This document shows positions 1-9,398 of a DNA stretch of 64,000 nucleotides, piece by piece. The position numbers and the translations under genes were made by a program. How positions within the stretch are numbered: the stretch's first letter is position 1; every line of letters starts with the position of its first letter. The notes beneath the pieces are model-generated. The model was not told the origin of the DNA. It saw nothing but the letters and a program-made list of their open reading frames with translations, and did not search any database. The stretch comes from Polaromonas sp. P2-4. Its GTDB lineage: Bacteria > Pseudomonadota > Gammaproteobacteria > Burkholderiales > Burkholderiaceae_C. The DNA is taken from the NCBI GenBank assembly GCA_024703855.1, contig CP087965.1, forward strand, positions 2,782,001 to 2,846,000. The letters are read 5' to 3'.

Positions 1-814
1 GCTTCGCTGCGGCTGGCCGACATGGTCCCCGGCCAGTACCAGCCGCGCACCCGCATGGACGAGGGCGCGCTATACGAGCTGGCCGAATCCATCAAGGTGC
101 AGGGCATCATGCAGCCGATTTTGGTGCGGCGCCTGAACAGTGGTGCGCACGACGGCAAGTACGAAATCATCGCCGGCGAGCAGCGCTACCGCGCGGCCAA
201 AATTGCCGGCCTGGACAGCGTGCCGGTGCTGGTGCGCGACGTGCCCGACGAGTCGGCCGCGGCCATGGCCCTGATTGAAAACATCCAGCGCGAAGACCTG
301 AATCCGCTGGAAGAGGCCCAAGGTTTGCAACGTCTGGTGAAAGAGTTTGGGCTCACTCACGAATTGGCGGCGAAAGCCGTCGGCCGCTCGGAGCGCTGCC
401 TCCAACCTGCTGCGCCTGCTGAACCTGGCCGACCCGGTGCAGACCATGCTGATGGCCGGTGACATCGACATGGGCCACGCCCGCGCCCTGCTGGCGCTGG
501 ACCGTGCCACGCAAATCACCGCGGCCAACCAGATCTCGGCCAAAAAGATGTCGGTGCGCGAGACGGAAAGCCTGGTCAAAAAACTCAGCGCCGAGTTCTC
601 GCTGAAACCGCAAAAAGCCGCTAAGGAAAAATCCCACGACACCAGCCGCGTCGAAGAAGAGCTGGCCGACCTGCTGATGGCCGAGGTGGAAGTGCGCATC
701 AAAAAGCAGGTCAAACGCAACGGCCGGCGCGAAGAGATGGGCGAGGTGGCGATCCAGTTTGCCTCGATGGACGAGCTGAACGGGTTGATCGACAGGCTGC
801 GCGGGGACAAGTAA
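1..814 (+). CDS. parB: Chromosome-partitioning protein ParB (5' end outside window, one frame break)
   Basis: ParB binds parS sites near the replication origin and, with ParA, segregates the chromosome. The frame is open from base 1. It shows the ParB/Srx nuclease-like core with GEQRYRAA (about base 175) and ENIQRE (about base 276), then the helix-turn-helix and the C-terminal dimerisation segment ending in IDRLRGDK. Near base 390 the frame changes: the reading stops making sense after AVGRS and resumes with AASNLLRLL one frame over. Restoring one CG (TCGCGGAGC instead of TCGGAGC) gives a continuous ParB. The N-terminal ParA-contacting region lies upstream of the window. No parS-like palindrome was seen here. 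Confidence 0.9.
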
Positions 815-1082
815 ATCGCGTCGCGGCGGCGGTGCCAAACCTGGCCGCCGTGATGAATGTCCGCGGTGGGTGGACCGCCAACTTGCACCAACGAACAATC
901 GCAAAGCAGCGACTGCGGACTTTCGGGACCCTCCGTCAAATGGAGGATGTTCCAACTACAAAGTTTGGTCGAGAATCGCTGCAAATGTAGTTCGAGCGAT
1001 TTCTTAAAAGTTGCCGGGTTTGTCGCTATTTTTAATGGAGCAAACTATCCAAGTGAGACACGCGTAGATGCCAGTTTTTTTA
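815..1082. other. Non-coding stretch between parB and the first attC-like site
   Basis: No convincing gene is visible. The composition is lower in GC than parB from about 950 onward, which fits the edge of an acquired region. A reading frame exists at 857-1138 on the plus strand, but it has no recognisable domain and runs into the hairpin at 1083-1135. Confidence 0.4.
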
Positions 1083-1135
1083 GTTCAAGTTGCCACGTTA
1101 TGCCGCAGCACCTTGCGGTATACATTACGTTGAAC
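1083..1135 (+). repeat. attC-like recombination site 1
   Basis: The sequence folds into a long hairpin. The outer arms TAGTTCAA (1081-1088) and TTGAACTA (1130-1137) are perfectly complementary, and the inner arms TATGCCGCA and TGCGGTATA pair with one mismatch. The right end carries GTTGAAC (1129-1135), which fits the integron core GTTRRRY. The left end is GTTCAAG, one base away from RYYYAAC. I read it as a slightly decayed attC, based on symmetry and on the similar sites downstream. Confidence 0.45.
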
Positions 1136-1146
1136 TAAACCGCTGA

Positions 1147-1184
1147 CGCGGTGGCTGGTCCTCACAGGCCGCCACCGCGTTTTT
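1147..1184 (+). terminator. Hairpin with T-tract, terminator-like
   Basis: CGCGGTGGC (1147-1155) pairs with GCCACCGCG (1171-1179) and is followed directly by five Ts. This has the form of a rho-independent terminator at the left edge of element A. It could shield the element's genes from outside transcription or form part of the transposon end. Confidence 0.55.
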
Positions 1185-1267
1185 GTTTGCGCGTGACTTG
1201 CGGCGAAAGGCGTTGAGGGCAAGCCTTCGGGCTGGGGAATATTCCCCGGCTTTGAAGGAGAAACCTC

Positions 1268-2128
1268 ATGACTGAACTTCGCCAACGCATGCTCGACGCG
1301 ATGGTGCAAAGGGGCTTTGCACTGCGAACCCAAGAGAGTTACGTGCAGGCCATTCGACGCATGGCCAAGTACTACCGGCGCGACCCAGCAACCTACACCC
1401 CCGAAGAAGTGCAGGCCTATTTGCTGCACATGGTCAAGGACAAGAATCTGTCCTACAGCACCATGAACCAGGCAGCGTGCGCGGCCCAATTCCTGTTTCA
1501 AACCGTGCTCGGACATGGACGAGAGCACTTTTAGGTTTCATTTGCCAAGGTTGCGGCCAAACAACCTGAACTGCTCGCCAGAGAAGAAATCACGCGCCTG
1601 TTTGCGGCCTGCCCCCATCCGGCGCGGCGCATGCTGCTGCAAACCATTTACGCCACGGGCTTGCGAGTCAGCGAAGCCTGCGCCCTAAAGGTGAGTGACA
1701 TCGACAGCCACCGTGACCGCATGTGTGTGCGCGTGGACTGCGGCAAGGGCGGCAAAGGCCGCTACACCCTGTTGAGCTCCTCGCTGCTGGAACTGCTGCG
1801 CTGTTACGTGCGCTGCGAACGTCCCAGCACCTGGCTGTTTACCGACAACAGCGCTCAGCAACCCATGTACATAGACATGGCCCAACGCGCCTACCGCGGG
1901 GCCTGTGCGCGGGCGGGCATCACCAAGACCGGTGGCGTGCATACCCTGCGCCACTGCTTTGCAACCCATCTCCTGGAAGGCGGGGTGGACCTCTACACCA
2001 TCCAAAAACTCCTGGGCCACAGCCACATCTCCACGACCGGACGCTACTTGCACCTGATTAGCCCTCAGTTTCGTCCGAGTAAACAGCTTGACCCGCTAGA
2101 CCTTCTGGCCGGACTGAACGACTGCTAG
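1268..2128 (+). pseudogene. Tyrosine recombinase of element A, interrupted by an amber codon
   Basis: A phage-integrase/XerC-type recombinase: a SAM-like N-terminal DNA-binding domain (residues 1-85), then the catalytic domain with GLRVSEAC, HTLRHCFATHL and GHSHISTTGRYLH, which supply the R, H-x-x-R, H and Y residues. The frame is constant throughout, but a TAG stands at 1532-1534 where relatives are expected to read on, and the most economical explanation is CAG (Gln) to TAG. This is therefore a nonsense mutation, unlike the frame breaks elsewhere in the window. The extra helix typical of integron integrases is absent, so it is not IntI. The transposase gene starts 23 bases downstream. Confidence 0.75.
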
Positions 2129-2151
2129 AGCGCTGGCCACGCAACACGTTC

Positions 2152-3360
2152 ATGGTGACCGCATTGGCCGATGCGTTGCGCCAGTTTGGCCCAGCGTATC
2201 TGGCAGCCCACGCCCTGAGCACACCCCAGGCCAAAGCCTGGCGGGGTATTGTTGCCTGTCGCACACCGGCCTTGGGTGGCGAACGCTTGGCTTGCGACCA
2301 ATGCGGCCACAGCCACTGGCAATACCACTCCTGCCGCAACCGGCACTGCCCGCAGTGCGGCATGCGGGCCAAGGATGCCTGGCTGCAAGGCAGACTGGCC
2401 GAGGTGTTGCCCGTGCCTTACGCGCATCTGGTGTTTACCTTGCCGCACAGCCTCAACGGTTTGTATGGAGCCCACCCGCGCTGGTTGATCGATACGCTGT
2501 TTGCCTGCACCGCGCAAACGCTGACGGAATTTGCCGCCAACCCCAAATGGATGGGCGCCACCAATGGCACGGCGGCCTTCAGCCTGGTCTTGCACACCTG
2601 GACGCAAGACTTGCAACGCCACATCCATGTGCATGCGGTGATGGCCTGTGGGGTGCTGGCAAAGGATGGGAATGTGGACGGGCAATGGTGCTTACCCGTG
2701 CGCAAGCCCGACTTCCTGTTTCCGGTTCAGGCCTTGTCCAGGGTGTTTCGGGGCAAGTTCATGGCGGCACTGGCAGCGGCCCATGAAGTTGCTCAGATTG
2801 CCCACGATCCGCAAGGCCATGCCGATGCCTGGCGTGGGCGACAGCGCAAGCTCTACCAACATGACTGGGTGGTGTACGCCAAGACGCCGTTGGCTGGACC
2901 CGCTCAGGTGCTGGAGTACCTCTCGCGCTACACGCACCGCACAGCCATCAGCAATGAGCGAATCCGCGCCATCACCACTGAAGAGGTGGCCTTCACGGTG
3001 CGTGCCAATGACAAGGGTGGTAAGCGTCTGCAGCGATTGCCAGGAGTTGAGTTTGTGCGCCGCTTCATGTTGCATGTGCTGCCCACGGGCATCAAACGCA
3101 TTCGCCACTATGGGGTACTGGCCTGTGCTTGCAAAGGAGTCAAGCTCAACGCCGCCAGGTTGGCCTTGCAGATGCCTGCGGCCAATCCACAGGCCACGGA
3201 GTCTGCCCAAGGGTTCATGGCGCGCGTGGCCAAGATGGATGTGAGCTTGTGCCCGTGTTGCAAAGTCGGGCGGCTGCAAGTCACCGCCGTGTTGCAGGGG
3301 CAAGCCCGTTTACCCGCACCAACTTGCGCCGTGGAACAACAGAGCCGGGGGCCGCCATGA
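2152..3360 (+). CDS. IS91-family HUH transposase (element A)
   Basis: Rolling-circle type transposase of 402 residues. An N-terminal zinc-binding domain has C-x2-C (CDQCG) and CRNRHCPQCG. The HUH motif is HIHVHAV at about residue 165, and the catalytic tyrosine lies in YLSRYTHR at about residue 260, followed by the conserved HVLPTGIKRIRHYG segment. The gene is intact, while its partner recombinase carries a nonsense codon. It is equivalent to the transposase at 51517 and more distant from the one at 4435. Confidence 0.88.
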   Translation: MVTALADALRQFGPAYLAAHALSTPQAKAWRGIVACRTPALGGERLACDQCGHSHWQYHSCRNRHCPQCGMRAKDAWLQGRLAEVLPVPYAHLVFTLPHSLNGLYGAHPRWLIDTLFACTAQTLTEFAANPKWMGATNGTAAFSLVLHTWTQDLQRHIHVHAVMACGVLAKDGNVDGQWCLPVRKPDFLFPVQALSRVFRGKFMAALAAAHEVAQIAHDPQGHADAWRGRQRKLYQHDWVVYAKTPLAGPAQVLEYLSRYTHRTAISNERIRAITTEEVAFTVRANDKGGKRLQRLPGVEFVRRFMLHVLPTGIKRIRHYGVLACACKGVKLNAARLALQMPAANPQATESAQGFMARVAKMDVSLCPCCKVGRLQVTAVLQGQARLPAPTCAVEQQSRGPP

Positions 3361-3613
3361 GTCGTGGGCATGTGCTTGGCTTGGCATCTCGGCACAAGAG
3401 GCTGGGGGTGGCGCTGCGCGATGTCGGACAGGCCCGGACAGGCCCGGCTGGGGGCGGCGCAATGCGCATGCGCAACGCCATGTTGCGCGGCTCCATGCCC
3501 GTTCGCCACGATGTTGACTGGCCGAAGTTACCTGCAAGCCCGGTCATAATCCAATCAAACAAATGGGGTGAAGCTTTCAAACCCCTATCGCGACTGCCTC
3601 AACAGGCGGTTCA

Positions 3614-3697
3614 GTCCAACATGGTTTATCAGCCGCGGGAGGCGTTCTTGGTTTCTACGAGCATTGCAGCGCGGCTGATAAACGCTAATCGTTAGGC
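3614..3697 (+). repeat. attC-like site 2
   Basis: RYYYAAC-type half-site GTCCAAC (3614-3620) and GTTRRRY-type half-site GTTAGGC (3691-3697) bracket a large hairpin. Its arms 3624-3637 and 3670-3683 are a perfect 14-base inverted repeat. Spacing (84 bases), half-sites and orientation match integron attC sites. The cupin gene that follows begins 72 bases after the right half-site, as expected for the next cassette. Confidence 0.7.
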
Positions 3698-3768
3698 ATC
3701 GCCGGGGGCACCACGAGGCGGTTGCAGGCCCGATGCCATGGCAAACTGCGTCACTGGAGGTAATTCCC

Positions 3769-4140
3769 ATGCAAGAAATCGTCTCTCCCGCAAAGATCGC
3801 GGCCGCTCTCTCTGAGCACTGGTCGCCACGAGTAGTCGCCGAGCTTGATGACTCGTTCGTGAAGGTAGCCAAGGTGCACGGCTCGCTTGCCTGGCACAGC
3901 CATGAGAACGAAGACGAACTCTTCTACATCCTCAAAGGCTCTCTGACGATAGAAATGGAAGGCAAGACAGTCGTCCTTCGAGAGGGCGAAGCCTTTGTTG
4001 TCCCCAGGGGTGTTCGTCACAACCCGATCGCTGAGCATGAATGTCACATCATGCTGATCGAGAGAAAGTCGACGCTCCACACTGGAAGCGAAGTCACTGA
4101 CAAAACGCGCAGCCTCGCCGACCAGCTCCGCCCGGTTTGA
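3769..4140 (+). CDS. Small cupin protein in a cassette
   Basis: A 123-residue single-domain cupin. Metal-site residues are visible in HSHENEDELFYIL (motif 1: H-x-H, E) and in PRGVRHNP (motif 2: G, H). GGAGG at 3756-3760 precedes the ATG by 8 bases and fixes the start. It lies alone between two attC-like sites in the same orientation, so I read it as an integron cassette gene. Its substrate is unknown. Such stand-alone cupins are frequent cassette passengers. Confidence 0.8.
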   Translation: MQEIVSPAKIAAALSEHWSPRVVAELDDSFVKVAKVHGSLAWHSHENEDELFYILKGSLTIEMEGKTVVLREGEAFVVPRGVRHNPIAEHECHIMLIERKSTLHTGSEVTDKTRSLADQLRPV

Positions 4141-4156
4141 ATTCCACGCAAGCGAT

Positions 4157-4209
4157 GCCTAACGAATAAGGTTAGATCCGCTTGCCGCGATCTGAACCCT
4201 TTGTTGGAC
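4157..4209 (+). repeat. attC-like site 3
   Basis: GCCTAAC (4157-4163) and GTTGGAC (4203-4209) are canonical RYYYAAC and GTTRRRY half-sites. Between them AAGGTTAGATC and GATCTGAACC form an imperfect stem with one unpaired base on one side, the usual attC design. The site lies 17 bases after the cupin stop codon. Confidence 0.75.
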
Positions 4210-4434
4210 GAGCCCGTGTTACGTGCCGGTCGCTGGCACAGAAAACATCTTCTGGAAGTTTGACCTGCACTGACGGCAGGGTGGCTCACATTGCCTGACG
4301 TTGGCGGTTTTTGTTGCCGCCTCCACCCTCATTGCAAGGGCGGCTTGATGCAAGTCGTCATTTTTGAGCCGAGCACAGCCACCACACCTTGTGGGCATGC
4401 TGCTGCTCAATGGCTGTGGCCTTGAGTTGCCTGC

Positions 4435-5673
4435 TCAGGTCATGTGTTGCTCGCGTGCTGCACCGGGCGGCCCTGCCGCGCCACCCTTGGATGCCTGGGG
4501 TGCGATGCGTCGGCGCACGATCACCATCGCTGATCCGCAGCAGCGGCACTGCAATTTGGGGCGTTCGCTCAATGGCGGCTGCGTGGATGGCGGCTGCATG
4601 GATGGCTGCATGCCCGGCGTGCAGGCCGCCATCGCGCTGGGCTTGAGCCCCATGCGCAACAGCGTCAGCCGCTGGCGGTGCTTGCAATTGGGATGCGCCA
4701 AGCCAAAGTTGCGCGAGCGCCGCAATCCCTTGGGCAAGACGTGTTGCAACACCAGCCACAAAAAGTGCGCTCCGCTGACGGTTCGCGTCGTGTTCTTGCC
4801 GCTGCCACTGTCGCGATACCGGAACGTGACCTGACCATCCGCGCAGCGCAGGATGTCCTTCTCTTGAATCACGCCGCGGTACAGGTAGCGCCCCAGATAG
4901 ACCAGGGCCCGCTCACCATTGCCCACGCTCTTGCAATCGACCACCCAGCGCTCGGGCAGGCAGACCGGCGCCGCCAGGCCCTGGGCGTTCAAGGCCGCCA
5001 GCAGCTTGCCGCGAAACACCGCTGCCAGCGCCTTGTGGTTGAACAGGTAGTCGCCACCCTTGCTGGTCTTGCGCAGGCTGCGCCACAGGCCGTGTTCGGC
5101 ATCAAAGGCCGCGCCCGGCATGGCCAGATGCACATGGGGATGGAACTCCAGGCGGCGTGAGTGGGTATGCAGCACACCCACCGCACCGGCGCTGCCTTTG
5201 AGTTGGCGGTGGTTGCGGCTGAACTGGGCCAGGGTGTCCCAGGCACACTGCATCAAGAGACCATAGACCATTCGCTGATGGCTCCAGGCCAGGCCGCGCA
5301 GTTCTTGCGGCAACGTGAAGGTGATCAGGAAGTAGGTGCCCGGCAGCAGCGCTTGCGTCTGGCGTTCGATCCAGCGCTGGCTTTCAAAGTGCTGGCAGTG
5401 CGGGCAGCTTCGATGTCCGCAGGAATGCGGCACCAGGCGCTGCTGGCCGCAACTGGCGCACTGGGCCAGCATCTGGGCTGAGAGGCTGCTGCGGCAGGTC
5501 TGCATGGCCTTGAGGGCTTTGAGCTGGCTGGGCAGCAACTGGTCTTGGTATTGGGCCAGGAACTCGGATTCGAAGCATGTGATGACGCGGGCCAGGGTGA
5601 TCGCCGGCGTTGATCGCGTTCGGGTTGGCGATGCGGGTGGCGGGGTCGATGTCGATGCCGATGCCGATGTCAT
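4435..5673 (-). CDS. IS91-family HUH transposase (element B)
   Basis: A 412-residue transposase with an N-terminal zinc-binding segment ([18 protein letters not shown]), the HUH motif [10 protein letters not shown] near residue 175 and the tyrosine in [10 protein letters not shown] near residue 255. A conserved [17 protein letters not shown] segment follows, then C-terminal cysteines (CRCCG). The start ATG at 5673 overlaps the recombinase stop as ATGA, which suggests translational coupling. The gene is intact. Confidence 0.85.
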   Translation of the reverse strand: MTSASASTSTPPPASPTRTRSTPAITLARVITCFESEFLAQYQDQLLPSQLKALKAMQTCRSSLSAQMLAQCASCGQQRLVPHSCGHRSCPHCQHFESQRWIERQTQALLPGTYFLITFTLPQELRGLAWSHQRMVYGLLMQCAWDTLAQFSRNHRQLKGSAGAVGVLHTHSRRLEFHPHVHLAMPGAAFDAEHGLWRSLRKTSKGGDYLFNHKALAAVFRGKLLAALNAQGLAAPVCLPERWVVDCKSVGNGERALVYLGRYLYRGVIQEKDILRCADGQVTFRYRDSGSGKNTTRTVSGAHFLWLVLQHVLPKGLRRSRNFGLAHPNCKHRQRLTLLRMGLKPSAMAACTPGMQPSMQPPSTQPPLSERPKLQCRCCGSAMVIVRRRIAPQASKGGAAGPPGAAREQHMT

Positions 5674-6583
5674 TTGACCGCTCCCCAGCCCAGGTTGAAG
5701 CGGCCCATCAGGGCATCGATGCGTTGGCTGGCCAGTGCCTCGGTCTGAGTGGTCAGGTGGGTGTAGCGGTTGGTGGTGAGGATCGAGTGGTGGCCCAGGA
5801 TCTGCTGAACGTCTTGCAGACTGACGCCGGCCTCGATCAGGTGAGTTGCATAGCTGTGGCGTAAGCTGTGCGGGCTGATTTTTTTTTGATGCCGCAGGCC
5901 AGCGCCACCTGGCGCAGTCGCGCTGTACGCCACCACGGTCCAGTGGTGTGCTCGCAAGCGCCGCCGCCTTCAAACCGCCATGGCGGTTGGGAAACAGCAG
6001 TTCGGGGTTGCGGTGCTCCTGCCAGAAGCGGCGCAGCACAGCCAAGGTTGCCGTGGGCAGGGGCACAAAGCGGTCGCGGTTGCCCTTGGAGTCACGAATC
6101 TGCACGCGGGGCGCGCTCGGCATCGATGTCGGCCACGCTCAGGGCCAACCCTTCACTGAGCCTCAAGCCCAGGCTGTACACGGTGAAGAAGAACACGCGG
6201 TAGCTCAAGATGCGGGTGGCGGCAAACAGGGCCTGGGCTTGTTCCACCGTGACGATGTCGGGTAGCCGGCTGACCTTGGGGGGGCGGATCAGCCGGGGCA
6301 TGGCCCAGGGCTGGCGCAGCACATGGACAACGTAGAACTTGTAGCCGTACAGGTCGAGCTTGACGGCGCTCCAGGAGTGCGAGGCGATGCGCTGGTGGAA
6401 GTAGTCCGTCAGTTGGTCCTCGCTCAGGGTGTCGATCTGCCAATCGAAATGTTCGCCCATGGTGCGGATGGCGCGGGCGTAGGCGTCCACCGTCTTGGTC
6501 TGAAGGCCCTGGAGTTTGAGGTGTTTGAGATGACTGGCGTAACGCTGCTCGAACGCCGGGCTGGCATTGTTCAATGGCATCAT
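5670..6583 (-). pseudogene. Tyrosine recombinase of element B, at least two frame breaks
   Basis: The N-terminal domain and GLRLSEGLALSV are read in one frame, RVQIRDSKGNRDRFVPLP in a second, and [13 protein letters not shown] with [14 protein letters not shown] (catalytic H-x-x-R, H, Y) in a third. The breaks lie near 6105 (an extra C in a C run) and near 5880-5920. The latter includes a run of nine A on the coding strand where ten would restore the frame. I cannot tell real decay from consensus error. About 305 residues if repaired. Confidence 0.7.
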
Positions 6584-6696
6584 GGGGGTGTTCCTTCGAT
6601 GAGATGTGCTGCACAATCAGGCCGCCAGAATTGACGACATGACCATGCGCATTACATCGTGGGAAGGGCATCGGACTTGCGCCGCGCAGCGGCTTC

Positions 6697-6763
6697 GTCC
6701 AACAACGCTGCACTCGGACGGGCCTCGCGTTGCTCGGCCCGCCGGTGAGCGCGGGCGTTAGGT
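6697..6763 (+). repeat. attC-like site 4
   Basis: GTCCAAC (6697-6703) and GTTAGGT (6757-6763) bracket an imperfect hairpin whose inner arms are CGGGCC and GGCCCG. Half-sites, spacing (67 bases) and orientation agree with attC. The following gene begins only 5 bases after the right half-site. Confidence 0.72.
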
Positions 6764-6768
6764 CGCAT

Positions 6769-7134
6769 ATGCGAGTTCCCAGCGCCCCACCACCGTACAC
6801 GGGTGGCTGCCTGTGCGGCAAGGTGCAATACGAGCTCACGGGCTGGCCACTCACCTACTACGCGTGCCACTGCACGGATTGCCAGCGCCGGTCCGGCGCA
6901 GCCATGCGTCTGGCCATGTGGGTGGAGCGTTTCGCGTTAGTCGTGAAGCAGGGATCACCGGAGCTACGGACTTTCTCGTTTGGCGAGGGGCGTCAGCGCC
7001 GAGCCAAGGTCTGCGTTGATTGCGACACTCGCCTATGGGCCGAGCCTGCGGACAAGCCAAAGCTGGCGATTCTTCTCCCTGGCACTCTTCACAACCATCG
7101 GGAGTTCGAGCCCGTCGCGCATCTATGGACGTGA
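6769..7134 (+). CDS. GFA/CENP-V-domain protein in a cassette
   Basis: A 121-residue protein of the glutathione-dependent formaldehyde-activating (GFA) fold. Zinc ligands are visible in GGCLCGKVQYE, CHCTDCQRRSG and VCVDCDTRLW. Family members bind zinc and some act in formaldehyde-glutathione chemistry, but most are of unknown function. The gene follows attC-like site 4 almost immediately and is followed by another half-site at 7261, so it appears to be an integron cassette passenger. Confidence 0.85.
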   Translation: MRVPSAPPPYTGGCLCGKVQYELTGWPLTYYACHCTDCQRRSGAAMRLAMWVERFALVVKQGSPELRTFSFGEGRQRRAKVCVDCDTRLWAEPADKPKLAILLPGTLHNHREFEPVAHLWT

Positions 7135-7471
7135 AGCGCATTGCCGTGGGTGAGTATCCCGCCCGATGCAAAGCGATATGAAACCGGGCCAGCCGATCCA
7201 ATGGAGCTTGTAGCGCTCTGGCGCCAGGCAACGCCAGCTGGGTGGAGTGCACAGAATGCGACCTAACCCTTTACTGGGACTTCCCCTCAACGGCAAGAAA
7301 CTGACCGATAGTTTGGCTGTTGGGGAAGCGCCTGCAGTCGTATATCGGGCATCTGGAGTGAGCTCCGTTGTGGCCCGTGCTGCGCGGGGCGCCCTGAGCA
7401 CGCCAAGCACGCTGCATCGAATTGCCAGACAATGACTGTCCCCCAGATACCTTGCTCAGGACTCGAATCTC
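7135..7471 (+). other. Intergenic region with a degenerate attC-like site
   Basis: ACCTAAC at 7261-7267 fits the left half-site of an attC, and CCCCTCAAC with GTTGGGG further on form part of a stem. No good GTTRRRY right half-site is present. I read this as the decayed last site of the array. No gene is visible in the stretch. Confidence 0.35.
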
Positions 7472-8908
7472 ATGACCTACCCCAATACCCAATTGTTCAT
7501 CGCCGGCCAGTGGCTGGATGCAGCCGACGGCCGCAGCCTGGCCGTCTTCAACCCGGCCACCGGCAAGGAAATCGGCCGCGTGGCCCATGCGGCCAAAGCC
7601 GACCTGGACCGTGCCCTGGCGGCCGCGCAGCAGGGGTTTGAAACCTGGCGCAAGGTCCCGGCGTTCGAGCGCAGCAAGATCATGCGCCGGGCGGCGGGCC
7701 TGATGCGCGAGCGCGCCGGCGAGATCGCGGCGGTTTTGACGCAGGAGCAGGGCAAGCCCCTGGCCGAGGCCAAGGTCGAGGCCATGGCCTCGGCCGACAT
7801 CATCGAGTGGTTTGCCGAGGAAGGCTTTCGCGTCTATGGCCGCGTCGTGCCGTCGCGCAACCTGGCCGCGCGCCAGCTGGTGCTGAAGGACCCCGTCGGG
7901 CCGGTGGCCGCCTTCACCCCCTGGAACTTCCCGATCAACCAGGCCGTGCGCAAGCTGTCGGCCGCGTTGGCCACGGGTTGCTCCATCATCGTCAAGGCGC
8001 CGGAGGAAACGCCAGCCGGACCGGCTGCGCTGATCCAGGCCTTTGCCGACGCGGGCATTCCAGCCGGCGTGATCGGCCTGGTGTATGGCAACCCGGCCGA
8101 AATCTCGGGCTACCTGATCCCGCACCCGGTGATCCGCAAAATCACCTTCACCGGTTCCACCCCGGTGGGCAAGCAGCTCGCTGCCCTGGCGGGCCAGCAC
8201 ATGAAACGCGTGACGATGGAGCTGGGCGGCCACGCGCCCGTGATCGTGGCCGAAGACGCCGATGTCGAGCTGGCGGTCAAGGCCGCCGGCGGCGCCAAGT
8301 TCCGCAACGCCGGGCAGGTGTGCATTTCGCCCACGCGCTTTCTGGTGCATGAAAGCATACGCAACGACTTTGCGGCGGCACTGGTCAAGCACGCGCAAGG
8401 CCTCAAGGTCGGCGACGGCCTGGACGAAGGCATCCACATGGGGCCGCTGGCCAACCCGCGCCGGTTGACGGCCATGGCCGAGTTCACACAGGACGCGGTA
8501 CAGCGCGGCGCCAAGGTGGCCGCGGGTGGCGAGCGCATCGGTGATCTGGGCAACTTCTGGGCGCCCACCGTGCTGACCGACGTGCCGCTGGACGCCAAGG
8601 TGTTCAACGATGAGCCCTTCGGCCCCATGGCGGCCATCCGCAGCTTCAACACGCTGGACGAAGCCATCGCCGAAGCCAACCGCTTGCCCTTTGGTCTGGC
8701 CGGCTACGCGTTCACGCGCTCACTGAAGAATGCGCACGCGCTGTCGCAGCACGTGGAGGTCGGCATGCTGTGGATCAACCAGCCCGCAGCGCCCTGGCCC
8801 GAGATGCCCTTTGGCGGCGTCAAGGATTCCGGCTACGGCTCCGAGGGCGGGCCTGAAGCTCTGGAGGCCTACCTGAACACGCGGGCCGTATCGATCATGA
8901 ACGTTTGA
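7472..8908 (+). CDS. NAD(P)-dependent aldehyde dehydrogenase, succinate/ketoglutarate semialdehyde type
   Basis: A 478-residue ALDH-superfamily enzyme. It shows the NAD-binding and catalytic features [17 protein letters not shown], the general-base glutamate in MELGGHAP and the catalytic cysteine in GQVCISPTR. Similarity is greatest to GabD-like semialdehyde dehydrogenases. In this window it is a plausible source of the 2-oxoglutarate semialdehyde dehydrogenase step needed after GudD and KdgD, but it is 16 kb from those genes and could act elsewhere. Frame intact; ATG at 7472. Confidence 0.85.
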   Translation: MTYPNTQLFIAGQWLDAADGRSLAVFNPATGKEIGRVAHAAKADLDRALAAAQQGFETWRKVPAFERSKIMRRAAGLMRERAGEIAAVLTQEQGKPLAEAKVEAMASADIIEWFAEEGFRVYGRVVPSRNLAARQLVLKDPVGPVAAFTPWNFPINQAVRKLSAALATGCSIIVKAPEETPAGPAALIQAFADAGIPAGVIGLVYGNPAEISGYLIPHPVIRKITFTGSTPVGKQLAALAGQHMKRVTMELGGHAPVIVAEDADVELAVKAAGGAKFRNAGQVCISPTRFLVHESIRNDFAAALVKHAQGLKVGDGLDEGIHMGPLANPRRLTAMAEFTQDAVQRGAKVAAGGERIGDLGNFWAPTVLTDVPLDAKVFNDEPFGPMAAIRSFNTLDEAIAEANRLPFGLAGYAFTRSLKNAHALSQHVEVGMLWINQPAAPWPEMPFGGVKDSGYGSEGGPEALEAYLNTRAVSIMNV

Positions 8909-9398
8909 GCTCCACCGCGCCCCACACACTGACGTCTGTGGGGCGGCGCGGCTCACCGCCGCCCGCACCGTAGCACTCATGGATTCGCGCACATGCCAGA
9001 GCCGTGTTCATATGAGCCGTGTGTGTGCGCTAACTTCTGTCCTGTCATGGCTCCGATTTTCGGGCTTTCAGAGGATCACGCGTAACAGCGCCTGAAGCTG
9101 ACTCCTGCAGGGGATTTTTGCAAGCCAAAAATGCCTCTGGCCCGTAAACGACGGGCATGAGCAGCTACTAATTAATTGCATGGCCAATTCAACGGCCGCG
9201 CCACACCGGCGCGGCGTGCCTGCGCCCGCCCTTCCTGCGCAATGCAGCGTGCAACCCTGTCCAGACCCCCTTTTCCTGAAGACCTAGGGTTAGTCCCATG
9301 TTGATCTGCTGATGTACTCATTATACCATCACACCTCCTTGGCGCCCTCATCACTGAAGAGGGGGTGCTCCCACTCACTAGCAAACTGGAGCTTGGTA
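8909..9398. other. Intergenic region with a dispersed-repeat remnant
   Basis: No gene is visible. GCCCGT (9140-9145) and ACGGGC (9151-9156) form a short hairpin followed by GAGCAGCTACTAATTAATTG. Related tails occur at 25490-25520, 37855-37885 and 63835-63855 in this window. I recognise the pattern as a small repeat dispersed between genes in Comamonadaceae, but I have not aligned copies. Confidence 0.4.

Larger units (their letters stand above)
1129..3620 (+). mobile_element. IS91-type element A (tyrosine recombinase plus HUH transposase)
   Basis: The element starts with GTTGAACTAAACCGC (1129) and ends with GCGGTTCAGTCCAAC (3606-3620), an imperfect inverted repeat of about 16 bases. It holds a tyrosine recombinase gene followed by an IS91/IS801-type transposase. 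Element C at 50484 has nearly the same termini and the same gene order. The termini coincide with the half-sites of the flanking attC-like hairpins, so the whole unit occupies the position of an integron cassette. Confidence 0.6.
4210..6696 (-). mobile_element. Recombinase plus IS91-type element B, reverse orientation
   Basis: This stretch lies exactly between attC-like sites 3 and 4 and holds a tyrosine recombinase and an IS91-type transposase that overlap by four bases (ATGA). Unlike A and C it points leftward, and I did not find the GTTGAACTAAACCGC termini. The exact ends are therefore uncertain and the boundaries given are those of the flanking half-sites. The proteins are also clearly diverged from A and C. 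Bases 4210-4434 beyond the transposase stop hold no other gene that I can see. Confidence 0.5.

Noticed and set aside
70..984. Long minus-strand reading frames opposite parB
   Set aside because: They are shadows of the GC-rich parB codons; the plus-strand translation is clearly ParB.
1268..2128. Possible integron integrase IntI for the cassette array
   Set aside because: The catalytic domain lacks the additional helix region that marks IntI, and the gene is paired with an IS91-type transposase, as in the other two elements.
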